A stretch of DNA of 64,000 bases from positions 1,733,501 to 1,797,500 of the forward strand of contig NZ_CP021425.1 in assembly GCF_002162375.1 (NCBI RefSeq). The letters run 5' to 3'. How positions within the stretch are numbered: the stretch's first letter is position 1; every line of letters begins with the position of its first letter. Below, piece by piece: positions 54,135 through 62,988 of this stretch. The translations under genes and the position numbers were made by a program. This stretch comes from Oleiphilus messinensis (GTDB lineage Bacteria; Pseudomonadota; Gammaproteobacteria; Pseudomonadales; Oleiphilaceae). The notes beneath the pieces were generated by a model. The model saw nothing but the letters and a program-made list of their open reading frames with translations. It was not told where the DNA came from and made no database searches.

Positions 54135-54866
54135 ATGCGTATCGAAAATACATGGATTGCAATTTTGCTGGTTTTGGGCGGTTCCGTTGGATTGGCCTCG
54201 ATACTTATTAATTTTAAATTTATAGAGTTCTTAGGTTCAGAGCTAGTTCCAATCAGGGAAACTGCAGCCTTATTCACTGCTATCGGGGTATTTATAGCTT
54301 CTTTCACTTTTTGGGCAAACACTCGCAGATCTCAGCAAGAATTAGCTGTCAAACTAATCGTTGATTGGTCGAAAGACTACGATCTGAAAATGAAACATGC
54401 ATTTTATTTCGCGGGCCAGTTAACTCCTAAAAATATTCAAATCATAACTAGTGGAACCGAGCCAGTTATATTAGGGGTTGATGAAGAAGAGATAAAGGCG
54501 TTATCAATACTAAAATATTTGTTTGACAACAAGGACACTTATATAACGGAAGATGGTACAGCAAAGCTAACTTTAGATCAGTGTAGAATTATTGACTTTT
54601 ATTGGATGCAAATTTTGCACAAAATTGAGTCGATCATTTTGGCTTGGGATAGCGGAGCTGCATCTGATGCTCTGATGAAGAAGGAATTTGAGCCGTTAAT
54701 ACTGGGATATCGGGGTCATTTAACGAAGCTGTTGTATGGACAGAGCTCTTTTCCCTTTATCCAACGCCGTCTTAAACAAATATCCCGCCGTGAATGTCGT
54801 AAAGCAAAATTGAATGCTTTTTTGGAATTTAAATCAGTTAAGCAACTCTTTCACTGCGAAGTCTAA
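54135..54866 (+). CDS. Two-helix membrane protein (DUF4760-like)
   Basis: The 243-residue protein has two N-terminal transmembrane helices (WIAILLVLGGSVGLASILI; ETAALFTAIGVFIASFTFW) and a soluble C-terminal part with LSILKYLFDNKDTY and FYWMQILHKIESIIL. The layout resembles DUF4760-type proteins found in accessory regions of bacterial genomes. Function unknown. It begins 10 bp after the preceding gene and is probably co-transcribed with it. Confidence 0.6.
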   Translation: MRIENTWIAILLVLGGSVGLASILINFKFIEFLGSELVPIRETAALFTAIGVFIASFTFWANTRRSQQELAVKLIVDWSKDYDLKMKHAFYFAGQLTPKNIQIITSGTEPVILGVDEEEIKALSILKYLFDNKDTYITEDGTAKLTLDQCRIIDFYWMQILHKIESIILAWDSGAASDALMKKEFEPLILGYRGHLTKLLYGQSSFPFIQRRLKQISRRECRKAKLNAFLEFKSVKQLFHCEV

Positions 54867-54893
54867 GCAATATGTAATCAACTTTTTCTTAAC

Positions 54894-55211
54894 TTGTTCC
54901 AAAAAACTACAGCTTTAACGCAGTGTCAAAGCTACTGGGAAGGTTTATTCCGGGCTAACTACCGATTTAACAGTAGAACATTTGATTTCACGTCTAATCA
55001 GTGGGTCACGAGAGATGGGAATATTGTCACCCGTGGCTACGAAACTTCGTACATTAAATTGCGGTTTAATGAAGAAACGGGTCATCTATTCATCGATAAA
55101 ATGACAGCATCGTCGGGCACTAATCTAAAAGCGTTTAGTAAGACTTTTAAAGGAGGAGTGTCTGCAGCAAAAAATACACCGTTTGACGCTAATCCAGTAA
55201 AAACGATTTGA
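54894..55211 (+). CDS. Small hypothetical protein
   Basis: The 105-codon frame starts at TTG and has a basic product with repeated aromatic segments (YWEGLFRANYRFNSRTFDF). No domain recognised; no good SD. It could be a fragment of an older gene. Located just before the second REP-like hairpin. Confidence 0.35.
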   Translation: MFQKTTALTQCQSYWEGLFRANYRFNSRTFDFTSNQWVTRDGNIVTRGYETSYIKLRFNEETGHLFIDKMTASSGTNLKAFSKTFKGGVSAAKNTPFDANPVKTI

Positions 55212-55233
55212 TATAGTCCACTGTACCTCTCCA

Positions 55234-55257
55234 CCGGTGGCTAAAGCCACCGGCTAA
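55234..55257 (-). repeat. REP-like hairpin, copy 2 (inverted)
   Basis: ACCGGTGG-C-TAAA-G-CCACCGG-CTA. On the minus strand it matches copy 1 at 52469-52492 with one compensatory base-pair change in the stem. The two copies are inverted relative to each other and flank about 2.8 kb of hypothetical genes. A REP-associated transposase pseudogene lies about 540 bp downstream. Confidence 0.7.
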
Positions 55258-55661
55258 AATGCTTTTCCCCTTCAGGGAATAGTTGAATAGAATCGCGTGA
55301 ATAACCCCAATCATCCATTCATTTCGTGACCAAATTCGCAATATCCAGTCCCGACGTCAACCTATCGGTTGAGTTACTCCCTGTGCGATGAGGGTTAGTC
55401 TGGAGTCGTTTAAAACTTCAATAATAACGACTTCAGGGATTCGCTTATTAATTGGCTAAAAACCACATGTATTTCCTCCGTAATAATTATGACCGGTTGC
55501 ACCGGGTCGATTGAAAGTCTCACCGGTTATACCGCTTCCATGTTGTGTTCCAAGCACTTTGTTACCGGGCTTCCGAGTGATCGCATTTTCACTGAAGGTC
55601 TGATCCCGATAACCAACGGGGCGGCTTTGTTAACGCAAACGTCCATTGATGAGCGTGATAA
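55258..55661. other. Intergenic, no supported gene
   Basis: A frame beginning at 55489 runs across the following repeats and into the transposase start in a different frame. It shows no homology I recognise and is not listed as a gene. Confidence 0.5.
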
Positions 55662-55711
55662 GCACGGCCATCCACGGCCATCGCACGGCCATCGGGACAG
55701 GCACGGCCATC
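55662..55711. repeat. Short direct repeat (G)CACGGCCATC, four copies
   Basis: Copies at 55662-55672, 55673-55682, 55683-55693 and 55701-55711, the last separated by GGGACAG. It lies just upstream of the transposase pseudogene. Confidence 0.8.
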
Positions 55712-55798
55712 ACAAATTTTGCCACTCCGAATTGACAGTATGGCTTCCTCATAATAACTTCAAGCCAACCCATCATTCGCAGCAAAAAGGATTTTGCC

Positions 55799-56610
55799 AT
55801 GACTGTACCCCGAGATCGCTTGGTATCTTTAGCCGATACCCTTTATTACCATATCGTTTCCCGATGCGTGCGTCGCACATTCCTTTGCGGCGCTGATCAT
55901 CAAACCGGTCAGAGTTTTGAACACCGGAGGCAGTGGATCGAGGATCGTATTCGTTCGCTATCATCGCTTTTCACCGTTGATATTTGTGCTTATGCTGTAA
56001 TGTCCAATCACTATCATCTTGTGATCAAGTTGAATCCGAATGAAGCTCTGGATTGGTCGCAGGATGATGTACTTGCACGCTGGTGTTCTGTGTTCAAGGG
56101 GCCTTTGATTGTACAGGGCATTTTTGGGAAGGGCGCTTTCGGTCGCAGGCCTTGTTCACGAAAGAGGCGTTGTTGAGTTGCATGGCTTATGTCGATCTCA
56201 ATCCAGTGCGGGCGAATATGGCGGATACACCCGAGGAAGCTGATCACACCAGCCTGAAAGAACGGGCACGTCCGGCATTTGATCCTGCAAAGGCAATACA
56301 GAACCAAATTTCAGAAGGGGCCTTATTCAGCTTTAGTTTATCGATCAAACCCTTGCTTCACTTCGAAGAAACGATTAGGGGGTCTGTTCAAGTGGGCTTG
56401 CCTTTTACTTGGCAAGATTACCTGCACTTAGTGGATTATACTGGACGAGCTGTGCATCCCTCGAAGCGGGGCAGTACACCAGAACACCTTCCGTCCATAC
56501 TTTGTCGATTAGGCTTGAACAATCAAGATTGGTTAACTCGATCAACGCAATTTGAAGCGATATACGAGCGGCAGTATTCACGGCGAAAGTTCAAGTCCAT
56601 CGCAGCCTAA
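55799..56610 (+). pseudogene. REP-associated tyrosine transposase (RAYT), internally deleted
   Basis: The N-terminal part (LADTLYYHIVSRCVRRTFLCG, IRSLSSLFTVDICAYAVMSNHYHLVI) carries the HUH motif (HYH) of Y1 transposases that act on REP elements. The frame ends at 56176. The C-terminal part resumes in another frame from about 56110 (DCTGHFWEGRFRSQALF, CMAYVDLNPVRANMA) to 56610. Comparison with family order shows that about 40 residues normally between VFKGP and CTGxFWEGRF are missing, and that the deletion also shifted the frame. The gene is therefore inactive. Two REP-like hairpins upstream are its likely substrates. Confidence 0.8.
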
Positions 56611-56877
56611 GTATTTCCACCCTTTAAAACGACTGTCCTGACTCGTTTTTTATCAAGCGAGGAGTTGCTTTTGTCTTCGAAATGTTGATCGTCCGGAAAT
56701 TACTCAAAATTCTATACTTTTAATCATCAGGACGGCAAATTCACCAATATTTCATCTGTAGAATTCAGCGTTTTGAGAATATATTTTGTATTGGCTTATG
56801 GAATTTTAGCAGTGTCTGTCCTCTGGGTTCCTCTCCCTAAATTTTAGAAATCGTCTGTGAACAAAAAAGGGCATATT

Positions 56878-57636
56878 ATGATTTATCGATTCTTATCTAA
56901 ACTTGCAATACAGGAGCGCCTGGAGGCATTTCCGGTTCCCGGTCTTGGGAAGGAGGGCTGTCTGCGATGGGGGATTGGAACCGTTTACTATGAAGATAAA
57001 ATGGTTCGAACGTCACACCAACATGAGATAGAAGGTATTGAATTTTTCCAGGCCCCGCAGATTAATACAATTTCGAGCCCTGTTGGATTGAACCTGAGAT
57101 TAAACCAAGGTAAAGAAACAGAACTTTTACCTGACATCTGGGGCGTAAATAGCCAATTATTTGTATCTGATAGGGTAAAATCAGTCGTCGAGATGATAGA
57201 TACAATGCACCACGAATACATCCCGATACAGTGGATTGATTACTTGGGAAAACCGATTCGCACTGAAACAAACTATTACTGGTTCAATCAAAGGCGTTTT
57301 TTGTCGATTGAGCCTTTAAGCCGCATTGCGAAATGCGAAGAGCTTGGTTTTTACCCATTGGATTTGGAAGAGGATTTTCTGGCACGGATCATTGACACAC
57401 CTAGCGTTCGTGAAACCTTGGAAAGGTTACCCATATGGCAACATTGTCGAATGAATGTTGAAGCCCACCACTGTAAGAATCTTAAATATCGTTGCATCGT
57501 CTATTTGAATCAAGTGATGGTGGATGCATTAAGAAAAAATGATGTTGTTGGGATGGACTTATTCACTAGAAGTAATGGCCAGGGAGAGGAGTCGTTATCT
57601 GTTCTAGCATCTTCATTGCCCAGCCGATGTGACTAA
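56878..57636 (+). CDS. Imm11-like immunity protein 1
   Basis: I start at ATG 56878 (MIYRFLSKLA), because the paralogous next gene begins with the same MIYR and AAGGG lies upstream; a GTG at 56857 is rejected. About 252 residues. The central FF(Q/K)AP, SDRVKSVVEMID and YWFNQRRFLSIE-type segments resemble the DUF1629/Imm11 immunity family found beside polymorphic toxins. It has no signal peptide. No toxin gene lies upstream; only a transposase pseudogene does, so it appears to be an orphan immunity gene. Confidence 0.6.
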   Translation: MIYRFLSKLAIQERLEAFPVPGLGKEGCLRWGIGTVYYEDKMVRTSHQHEIEGIEFFQAPQINTISSPVGLNLRLNQGKETELLPDIWGVNSQLFVSDRVKSVVEMIDTMHHEYIPIQWIDYLGKPIRTETNYYWFNQRRFLSIEPLSRIAKCEELGFYPLDLEEDFLARIIDTPSVRETLERLPIWQHCRMNVEAHHCKNLKYRCIVYLNQVMVDALRKNDVVGMDLFTRSNGQGEESLSVLASSLPSRCD

Positions 57637-57672
57637 TTTTTATATTAATAAACTGACACGGGCTGTCGAAAA

Positions 57673-58350
57673 ATGATTTACCGATTATCGAATTTCGGAT
57701 TGTTAAGATCAATCAGTTTTCAACTTTTAAGGAATATACCACCCAGAGGTATAGGTCGCTCTAGAACATACTCTGAGTATGAACATCACTTTGAGGAACT
57801 TATACAAGAACCTTTATGGCCACATTGTCGGATTTTTAAGGCTCCAATATTACCGGAGTGGCGAACTAAGACAGATTTAGAGATTAAACTCTTTTCGGGA
57901 AGAATGCCGGATATATTTGTATTGCACGAAGCCATTTTCGTGTCAGAGGTCGTTAGATTGATAATTGAAGATGAAGATCCATTTGATCATCAGTTCACGG
58001 GAGTGAAAGTAGTCGATAAGAAGCGTGAGAAAGTTGATGCTAGGGAATTTTATACTTTAAACATGCGACGCTACCTTAGAATTGACGATTTGCAAAAGCC
58101 GCTCTCAACTCTGGATTATAGTGCCACACCTGATGAAAAATTGTATTTACCAACTATCCAGCATGATAACAATTTACGAAGGTTGATTGAAACGCTTCCT
58201 CTTTGGCAGCATTTCGGCAGGCATATCGACAAAGAATTTTTGTTTATAAACGAAACACTTATGAATCGATTAAAAAGTGCCGATGTTTACGGTATTAAAG
58301 AATATTCAGAGTATGCAGGGAAGAAAGGAGAAACGGTAGCACATGTGTAA
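57673..58350 (+). CDS. Imm11-like immunity protein 2
   Basis: The 225-residue protein begins MIYRLSNFG. It shares family features with the preceding gene: (F/I)FKAPILP, a (V/A)SExVRLII helix, LNMRRYLRID, and LPLWQHF near the end versus LPIWQHC in the first. The tandem copies, 36 bp apart, suggest duplication or capture of two immunity genes. No toxin is adjacent. Expected role: cytoplasmic neutralisation of a Rhs or related C-terminal toxin. Confidence 0.6.
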   Translation: MIYRLSNFGLLRSISFQLLRNIPPRGIGRSRTYSEYEHHFEELIQEPLWPHCRIFKAPILPEWRTKTDLEIKLFSGRMPDIFVLHEAIFVSEVVRLIIEDEDPFDHQFTGVKVVDKKREKVDAREFYTLNMRRYLRIDDLQKPLSTLDYSATPDEKLYLPTIQHDNNLRRLIETLPLWQHFGRHIDKEFLFINETLMNRLKSADVYGIKEYSEYAGKKGETVAHV

Positions 58351-58654
58351 AGTGGATGTAGAGTACAGAAAGCATAACGCATCTTTATTAAAAACTCAGT
58401 TAAACAAAGCTTATCAACATCACAATGAAAGGGCATACACAGGCTCAAACGGAGCCTTGATGAATTCAATTTCGAGATTGGGGCGCAGAGCAGGCATCGA
58501 CATCGTACCGCTGTGGATAGCCTAAACTAGGGGGGGCTTACCTTCAGACTTGACGGCTTCAAAGTTCGTACGACTTCACAAAATATTCAAAATTATCAGG
58601 TAAAACCTATTAAAAAGTTTAGGAGAAAAGGTGATTTCATCAGGCCTCAGCGAC
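58351..58654. other. Remnant coding fragments between immunity and patatin genes
   Basis: A 60-codon frame overlaps the end of Imm11 copy 2 (58343-58525; GSNGALMNSISRLGRRAGIDIV). Another, without a start codon, runs from about 58531 to 58687 (FKVRTTSQNIQNYQVKPIKKF, then FIRPQRLNPGDRFEF) and crosses the 3' end of the minus-strand patatin gene. They look like the tails of displaced genes. Neither is recognised. Confidence 0.35.
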
Positions 58655-60202
58655 TTAATCCAGGTGATCGCTTTGAGTTTTGCTCCATTCGTTAAATAGG
58701 TGCTTCCCCAGAAACCGATAGGCTTTGAATTCTTCTGGAGTGTAGTCTTGCTTAAATGTCGATTCGAAAGGAAATGCACATTCTTCATCAAGACCTTTCT
58801 TCTCGTTGCATGCAGGATAAGGCCATTTCAGCCAGTTTTGATTAATAAAATTTGATATTGGCTGACTATAGCCTCCGTTCTTGAGTAGATCCGTTGATAT
58901 ACTAAGTTTTAACGAGCTCAACGTCAGTACCCTGCCCGTGTCTTCATGAGCAAACTCTAGATTTACAATGGGATTTTTTGTTTTCCAGCCTTTATGTTCT
59001 TTTGACTGAGATTTTAGACTGTTAACGATAGCTTCCGAGTTCTCGGTCAATAACCAATCTTCTTCTTTTGCATAGGAAATTAGGACTTGAAGATCTTCCA
59101 GCTTCCAGTCTGGATCATGTGATGTATCCAATGAAATAATGTATTTACATCCCCGTTGAATAAGAGGCAGCACTCCAAGGTTTTCGATAAATCCCCCATC
59201 GGTGAGAAATTGGGGGCCAATATTAGTGTTGTAGCTTCTGCCTAAGGAGTAGCCAAGAAGTTTTGCAATATTAGGGACTATGTTTTCGTTGCTCTTGGGA
59301 GTGTCTACAGCCGCTGCCGAAACAGTAATGGCCTCTAACAATTCAAAATTAATAATGGACTGCATCCATGATTTTCTTTCAAAATGCTTTTCCAAATATC
59401 CTTCAGAAGGTTCCATGAAGTTGTGATACCCAACCTTCTTGCTACCAATCCAGTCCGGGCTGAGCTCCAACAAGGCCTCCTTCGAGTAGCTGTGGCCTTC
59501 CATTGGGGCTGCAGTGCCTCTATTGGCGCTTGTGACTATGATCGGATAGGGAAAATCCATGTATTCAACAAGTACATGCAAGTTCTGAAGTTTTATATTT
59601 CTGATACCAAGGTCAGAGCTGCCAAACTTGCGTCTAATATCTGATGCATAAGATTCTGATGCTACCGATTTAGCACCGATAAGCCTGCGAAGTAAAATGT
59701 CAAATGGGACTCCGGGGCTATTGAACGCGATTTCCCACCAAGCATCTGATGTGTCGATGAAATGAGTTTGATCCAAACGTTGAATTGCTGGTCCGTCCTC
59801 TGCTATTAATCTCTGAAGTACACTCGTTTGCTTATCCGCAGACATAAAGCTTGCTTCATAAGCTCCAGAATATAGCCAGTAAAGAGCGTATCCTCCTCCG
59901 GAGACTGTGCTGATTATATCAATTTTCTGCAGTAGATTTGTTTCAACAGTCCGTTGTAAAAAACCTATCGATATAGCACCTGAACGAATTCCGCCCCCAG
60001 AAAGGGCCACACAGAGATTAGGTGACGAATCAAAACCATATGAGTAAGGATTATTAGAAATCTCAAGTCTAGTTCTTGGCTGATCGAGTCTTTGCATCTC
60101 TGTTTTGGAAGGTAAGCCTATTTGGCAACTCATAATCATCATGCAGACTAACCCCAGTCCACTAATAAAGAACGGTAAAAGACAGGACGAGGTATGGGTC
60201 AT
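58655..60202 (-). CDS. Patatin-like phospholipase lipoprotein
   Basis: AGGAGG lies 8 bp before the ATG. The N-terminus is a lipoprotein signal (GLVCMMIMSC). Catalytic features of the patatin/cPLA2 fold: oxyanion SGGGIRSGA near residue 69, nucleophile Ser in STVSGGGYA (VSGGG) and Asp in LTDGGFIENLG. The remainder (515 residues in total) is unlike standard bacterial patatins and longer than the core domain. Predicted activity: (lyso)phospholipase or acyl hydrolase in the periplasm or at the outer membrane. It lies between the immunity pair and the Rhs cassettes on the opposite strand, so its role in the toxin region is unproven. Confidence 0.8.
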   Translation of the reverse strand: MTHTSSCLLPFFISGLGLVCMMIMSCQIGLPSKTEMQRLDQPRTRLEISNNPYSYGFDSSPNLCVALSGGGIRSGAISIGFLQRTVETNLLQKIDIISTVSGGGYALYWLYSGAYEASFMSADKQTSVLQRLIAEDGPAIQRLDQTHFIDTSDAWWEIAFNSPGVPFDILLRRLIGAKSVASESYASDIRRKFGSSDLGIRNIKLQNLHVLVEYMDFPYPIIVTSANRGTAAPMEGHSYSKEALLELSPDWIGSKKVGYHNFMEPSEGYLEKHFERKSWMQSIINFELLEAITVSAAAVDTPKSNENIVPNIAKLLGYSLGRSYNTNIGPQFLTDGGFIENLGVLPLIQRGCKYIISLDTSHDPDWKLEDLQVLISYAKEEDWLLTENSEAIVNSLKSQSKEHKGWKTKNPIVNLEFAHEDTGRVLTLSSLKLSISTDLLKNGGYSQPISNFINQNWLKWPYPACNEKKGLDEECAFPFESTFKQDYTPEEFKAYRFLGKHLFNEWSKTQSDHLD

Positions 60203-60299
60203 GTGAAGGCCTCCTGTAAATAGAGCATAGTCTAGGAACCTCTATGGGCCAGCGGGGTCTGATACTGTTTTGATATATTTAATAGCCATTTCGGTTATA

Positions 60300-61329
60300 T
60301 CTGGTGAGGACAGGCACTGCCTTCGTTTTGGGCACTCCCCTCACACTAGGTACCGCACAGCCTCTGTGCGCCAGCAGCACGCCGGGTCCTCATGCCGTAA
60401 CCCGAGTAGATACCGGTCAATACTGCTATAACAAGAACAGCGATATGGTCATCTCCCCGGGGCGTACAATTCAATGGTCGCCGTTTGGTAAACCGGTTCG
60501 AATTGACCGGGGTAGTGGTAACTCTGTTGTTGAATTTGAATATGGCCCGGATCGCTCCCGTACCCGTCGAATTGATCAGAAAGTCGGCGGCACCGAAACT
60601 ACAACCACATACGTGGGGAGCTACGAGAAAGAAGTTCGTGCCGATAAGACCATCGAGCGTTATAGCATCGCGGGAATTGCCATTGTTACCCGTGAAACCT
60701 CGACCGAGAGCGGAAACACTGTCACCACGACCAAAGAGCAGTATTTACTCCGGGATACGCTCGGCTCGGTAGTGGGCATTCTTGACCGCACCACACTGGA
60801 CTACAATAGCCTGTTGGCATCCTCCTCCACTTATGATGCCTGGGGGCAACGTCGCCATTTGGACGGTACGCCCTTTACCACGGCGGAACTGTTCGCAGAT
60901 GCCAATGGTGATATCACCAATCGCGGTTTTACCGGTCATGAACAGGTGGATGGCGTTGGGCTGATCCATATGAACGGGCGGATGTACGATCCGGTCATCG
61001 GTCGGTTTATCAGCGCCGACCCGGTAATGCAGGACCCAACCGATTATCAGAACCTGAACCGATACAGCTACGTGCGGAATAATCCGTTAACCTTGATCGA
61101 TCCATCTGGGTTTAGTTGGTGGAGCAAAAAAGGGCGCGGTATTTTCGGTAAAGTATTTGCTGCCTTCTTCCCGACAGTTGCCATATCCACGCCTCAGGGG
61201 CTGAAAGAATTTGGTCGCTTTGCGCGTAAGAACAAATATATTGCTGAAACAGTTCAGGTTGTGGGCTGTACCGCTGCAGCATCTACAGGAGCCGCTGCAC
61301 CGGCAGTATGTGGAGCTATTGTATCGGCT
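60300..61329 (+). repeat. Left copy of the Rhs core duplication
   Basis: The segment is repeated, with a few per cent differences, at 62989-64000, where the homology is still continuing at the window edge. The left copy carries 18 extra bases near 60322 (in frame), which the right copy lacks. Confidence 0.85.
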
Positions 61330-62244
61330 ACAACCTATGGTGTGACCGATGGTGACCTTGGCGCGGCTGCTCGAGCAGGTGCCGTGGCCTTTATACAAGG
61401 CTACTTAATGCATGGTATATCTTCTAACTTGGGGTTTGCAGGTGGTGCTGTTGCTGCTGGTGTTATTGGTGGTGGTGCTAGTGCGGCTATGGGTGGAAGT
61501 TTCAAATCAGGATTTGTAGCTGGTGCTGCTTCTTTTGCAGTATCGCCTTTTTTTGCTTCCATAAACGGTTATATAGGACAGATTATAGTTTCGGCGGTAG
61601 TTGGAGGAACTATATCTCAAATTTCTGGAGGAAGTTTCGCAAATGGTGCAATCACAGGGGCGTTTGCTTATGTTGTAAAATCTGGCGCTCAGGCATTAGC
61701 AAGTTCTATAAGGACATCGAGTTATTCTGCCAGCGAAGCCAATACCCCTTGGACAGAGCAAGAAGTCGCTGCATTAGCGGAGTTGATTAAAAAAGAGCAT
61801 GCTTTGGCTGCTGATTTAGCAGTCAAAATGGATTGGGAGGCTCTGAAAGGTGCATTCGGATTTGATGTTAATCCCAAGAAAATAGCATTTGGATGGTCAA
61901 AAATTGCGGATAGATTGTCTGCTATGAGTGCTGGCGATATACACAAAATGACAGCCGATATTAACATAGGCGGAACAGCATTTGCCGCCGAATTAAATGG
62001 TAATCTTTATGTGTCTAAAACATTTATGAATCGTTTGTTGTCGGGAAGGTCTGTAGGCCATACTCTAATTCATGAGACCGCTCATTTACTGGGGTGGAGC
62101 CATTCTAATCAAGATTTTAATCCTGCGATTCCTCCATTAAAATATGCGAGAGATCAAGCTTCCAGTTCAAAAGTATCCAGAAGGCATTCCACTTACCGCA
62201 ATCCATATAATTACGATTTATATATAAATTTAATGGGGCGATAA
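60304..62244 (+). CDS. Truncated Rhs protein with C-terminal metzincin-type toxin
   Basis: An in-frame stop (60283-60285) precedes GTG 60304, so the long Rhs N-terminal region is missing. Residues 45-270 are the Rhs core end: YD-type segments RIDRGSGNSVVEFEYGPDR, YDAWGQRRHLDG and GLIHMNGRMYDPVIGRFISADP. The variable part has a Gly/Ala-rich membrane-like stretch (360-460; FANGAITGAFAYVV) and ends in a zinc protease-like domain. HETAHLLGWSH at 590-600 fits HExxHxxGxxH, the metzincin motif; a Met in INLMGR near the end could serve as the Met-turn. The stop is followed 3 bp later by the candidate immunity gene. Confidence 0.8.
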   Translation: MRTGTAFVLGTPLTLGTAQPLCASSTPGPHAVTRVDTGQYCYNKNSDMVISPGRTIQWSPFGKPVRIDRGSGNSVVEFEYGPDRSRTRRIDQKVGGTETTTTYVGSYEKEVRADKTIERYSIAGIAIVTRETSTESGNTVTTTKEQYLLRDTLGSVVGILDRTTLDYNSLLASSSTYDAWGQRRHLDGTPFTTAELFADANGDITNRGFTGHEQVDGVGLIHMNGRMYDPVIGRFISADPVMQDPTDYQNLNRYSYVRNNPLTLIDPSGFSWWSKKGRGIFGKVFAAFFPTVAISTPQGLKEFGRFARKNKYIAETVQVVGCTAAASTGAAAPAVCGAIVSATTYGVTDGDLGAAARAGAVAFIQGYLMHGISSNLGFAGGAVAAGVIGGGASAAMGGSFKSGFVAGAASFAVSPFFASINGYIGQIIVSAVVGGTISQISGGSFANGAITGAFAYVVKSGAQALASSIRTSSYSASEANTPWTEQEVAALAELIKKEHALAADLAVKMDWEALKGAFGFDVNPKKIAFGWSKIADRLSAMSAGDIHKMTADINIGGTAFAAELNGNLYVSKTFMNRLLSGRSVGHTLIHETAHLLGWSHSNQDFNPAIPPLKYARDQASSSKVSRRHSTYRNPYNYDLYINLMGR

Positions 62245-62247
62245 AAT

Positions 62248-62931
62248 ATGTTTTACGCTAATTTTTTATTGATTAGAAAAAATTTAATCGTTTTGCTGAT
62301 ATTCTCGGCCATATTTTTTAACTCTCTTTCTATAGCTCGAGGGGGGCAAGCTCCAGAAAGTGAATCGGTTGTGATCAGCTATGGGAGTATAAGTGTGTGG
62401 GAGGGAGGCGCCGGTATGGGCTCGATGTATTTTGACCCGATTAATGGCAGAGAGCAGTCAGGTGATTATGTTGGAAAAACAGCCTTTTGCTCTATTGATT
62501 CAGAATTTATTTGTATAAAAGGTAAACTTTTGGAGTTTGCTGTTCCTAGGTTGAATATGCTCAAAATTCGACGGTGGATTTTTAACGGGAATACTTATGA
62601 AATTCAAACTAGGCCAAACACGGTTAGTCCCATTCTGGACTCATCTACAGATACCTATCACTGGGACTTGACGGAGATTGGAAGGGATGAGCAAGTGCTA
62701 TTGATCAACAGCACTGCAGAAAGGGGGGGGCAAAAAGTGAGCTATTTATTTTCGCATGACAAGGGGCTAGTGGGAATTATATATTCTCCTATAGTTGGTG
62801 GAGAGGTTTACGGAAATCGAATATATTGGTTGAGTGGTTCAAGCGGAGTGGGTTCCCGTGAATTTGAGCGTGTTATAAAGTCTGAATATCAAATGAATAA
62901 GAGTATGGAGCCCGAGATCGTTACAGAGTAG
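62248..62931 (+). CDS. Candidate periplasmic immunity protein
   Basis: The 227-residue protein starts 3 bp after the Rhs toxin stop, with GGGG 8-9 bp upstream of the ATG inside the end of the toxin gene, so translation is coupled. It has a signal peptide (LIVLLIFSAIFFNSLSIARGG). The mature part (SVVISYGSISVWEGGAGMG; TYHWDLTEIGRDEQVLLINST; YSPIVGGEVYGNRIYWLSGSSG) is beta-rich with no known domain. Position directly after a Rhs toxin domain is the normal place for the cognate immunity gene. A signal peptide implies that the toxin acts in the periplasm. Two Cys residues in its first half (CSIDSEFIC) could pair. The immunity role is inferred. Confidence 0.6.
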   Translation: MFYANFLLIRKNLIVLLIFSAIFFNSLSIARGGQAPESESVVISYGSISVWEGGAGMGSMYFDPINGREQSGDYVGKTAFCSIDSEFICIKGKLLEFAVPRLNMLKIRRWIFNGNTYEIQTRPNTVSPILDSSTDTYHWDLTEIGRDEQVLLINSTAERGGQKVSYLFSHDKGLVGIIYSPIVGGEVYGNRIYWLSGSSGVGSREFERVIKSEYQMNKSMEPEIVTE

Positions 62932-62988
62932 AGAGAGCTCACGGCAAACAGCGACAGTCCTTTCATTTTTTGAAGTCACACATGAGTA

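Noticed and set aside
55489-55896. 135-codon coding gene
   Set aside because: It runs through short repeats and into the transposase start in another frame; no homology or ribosome site.
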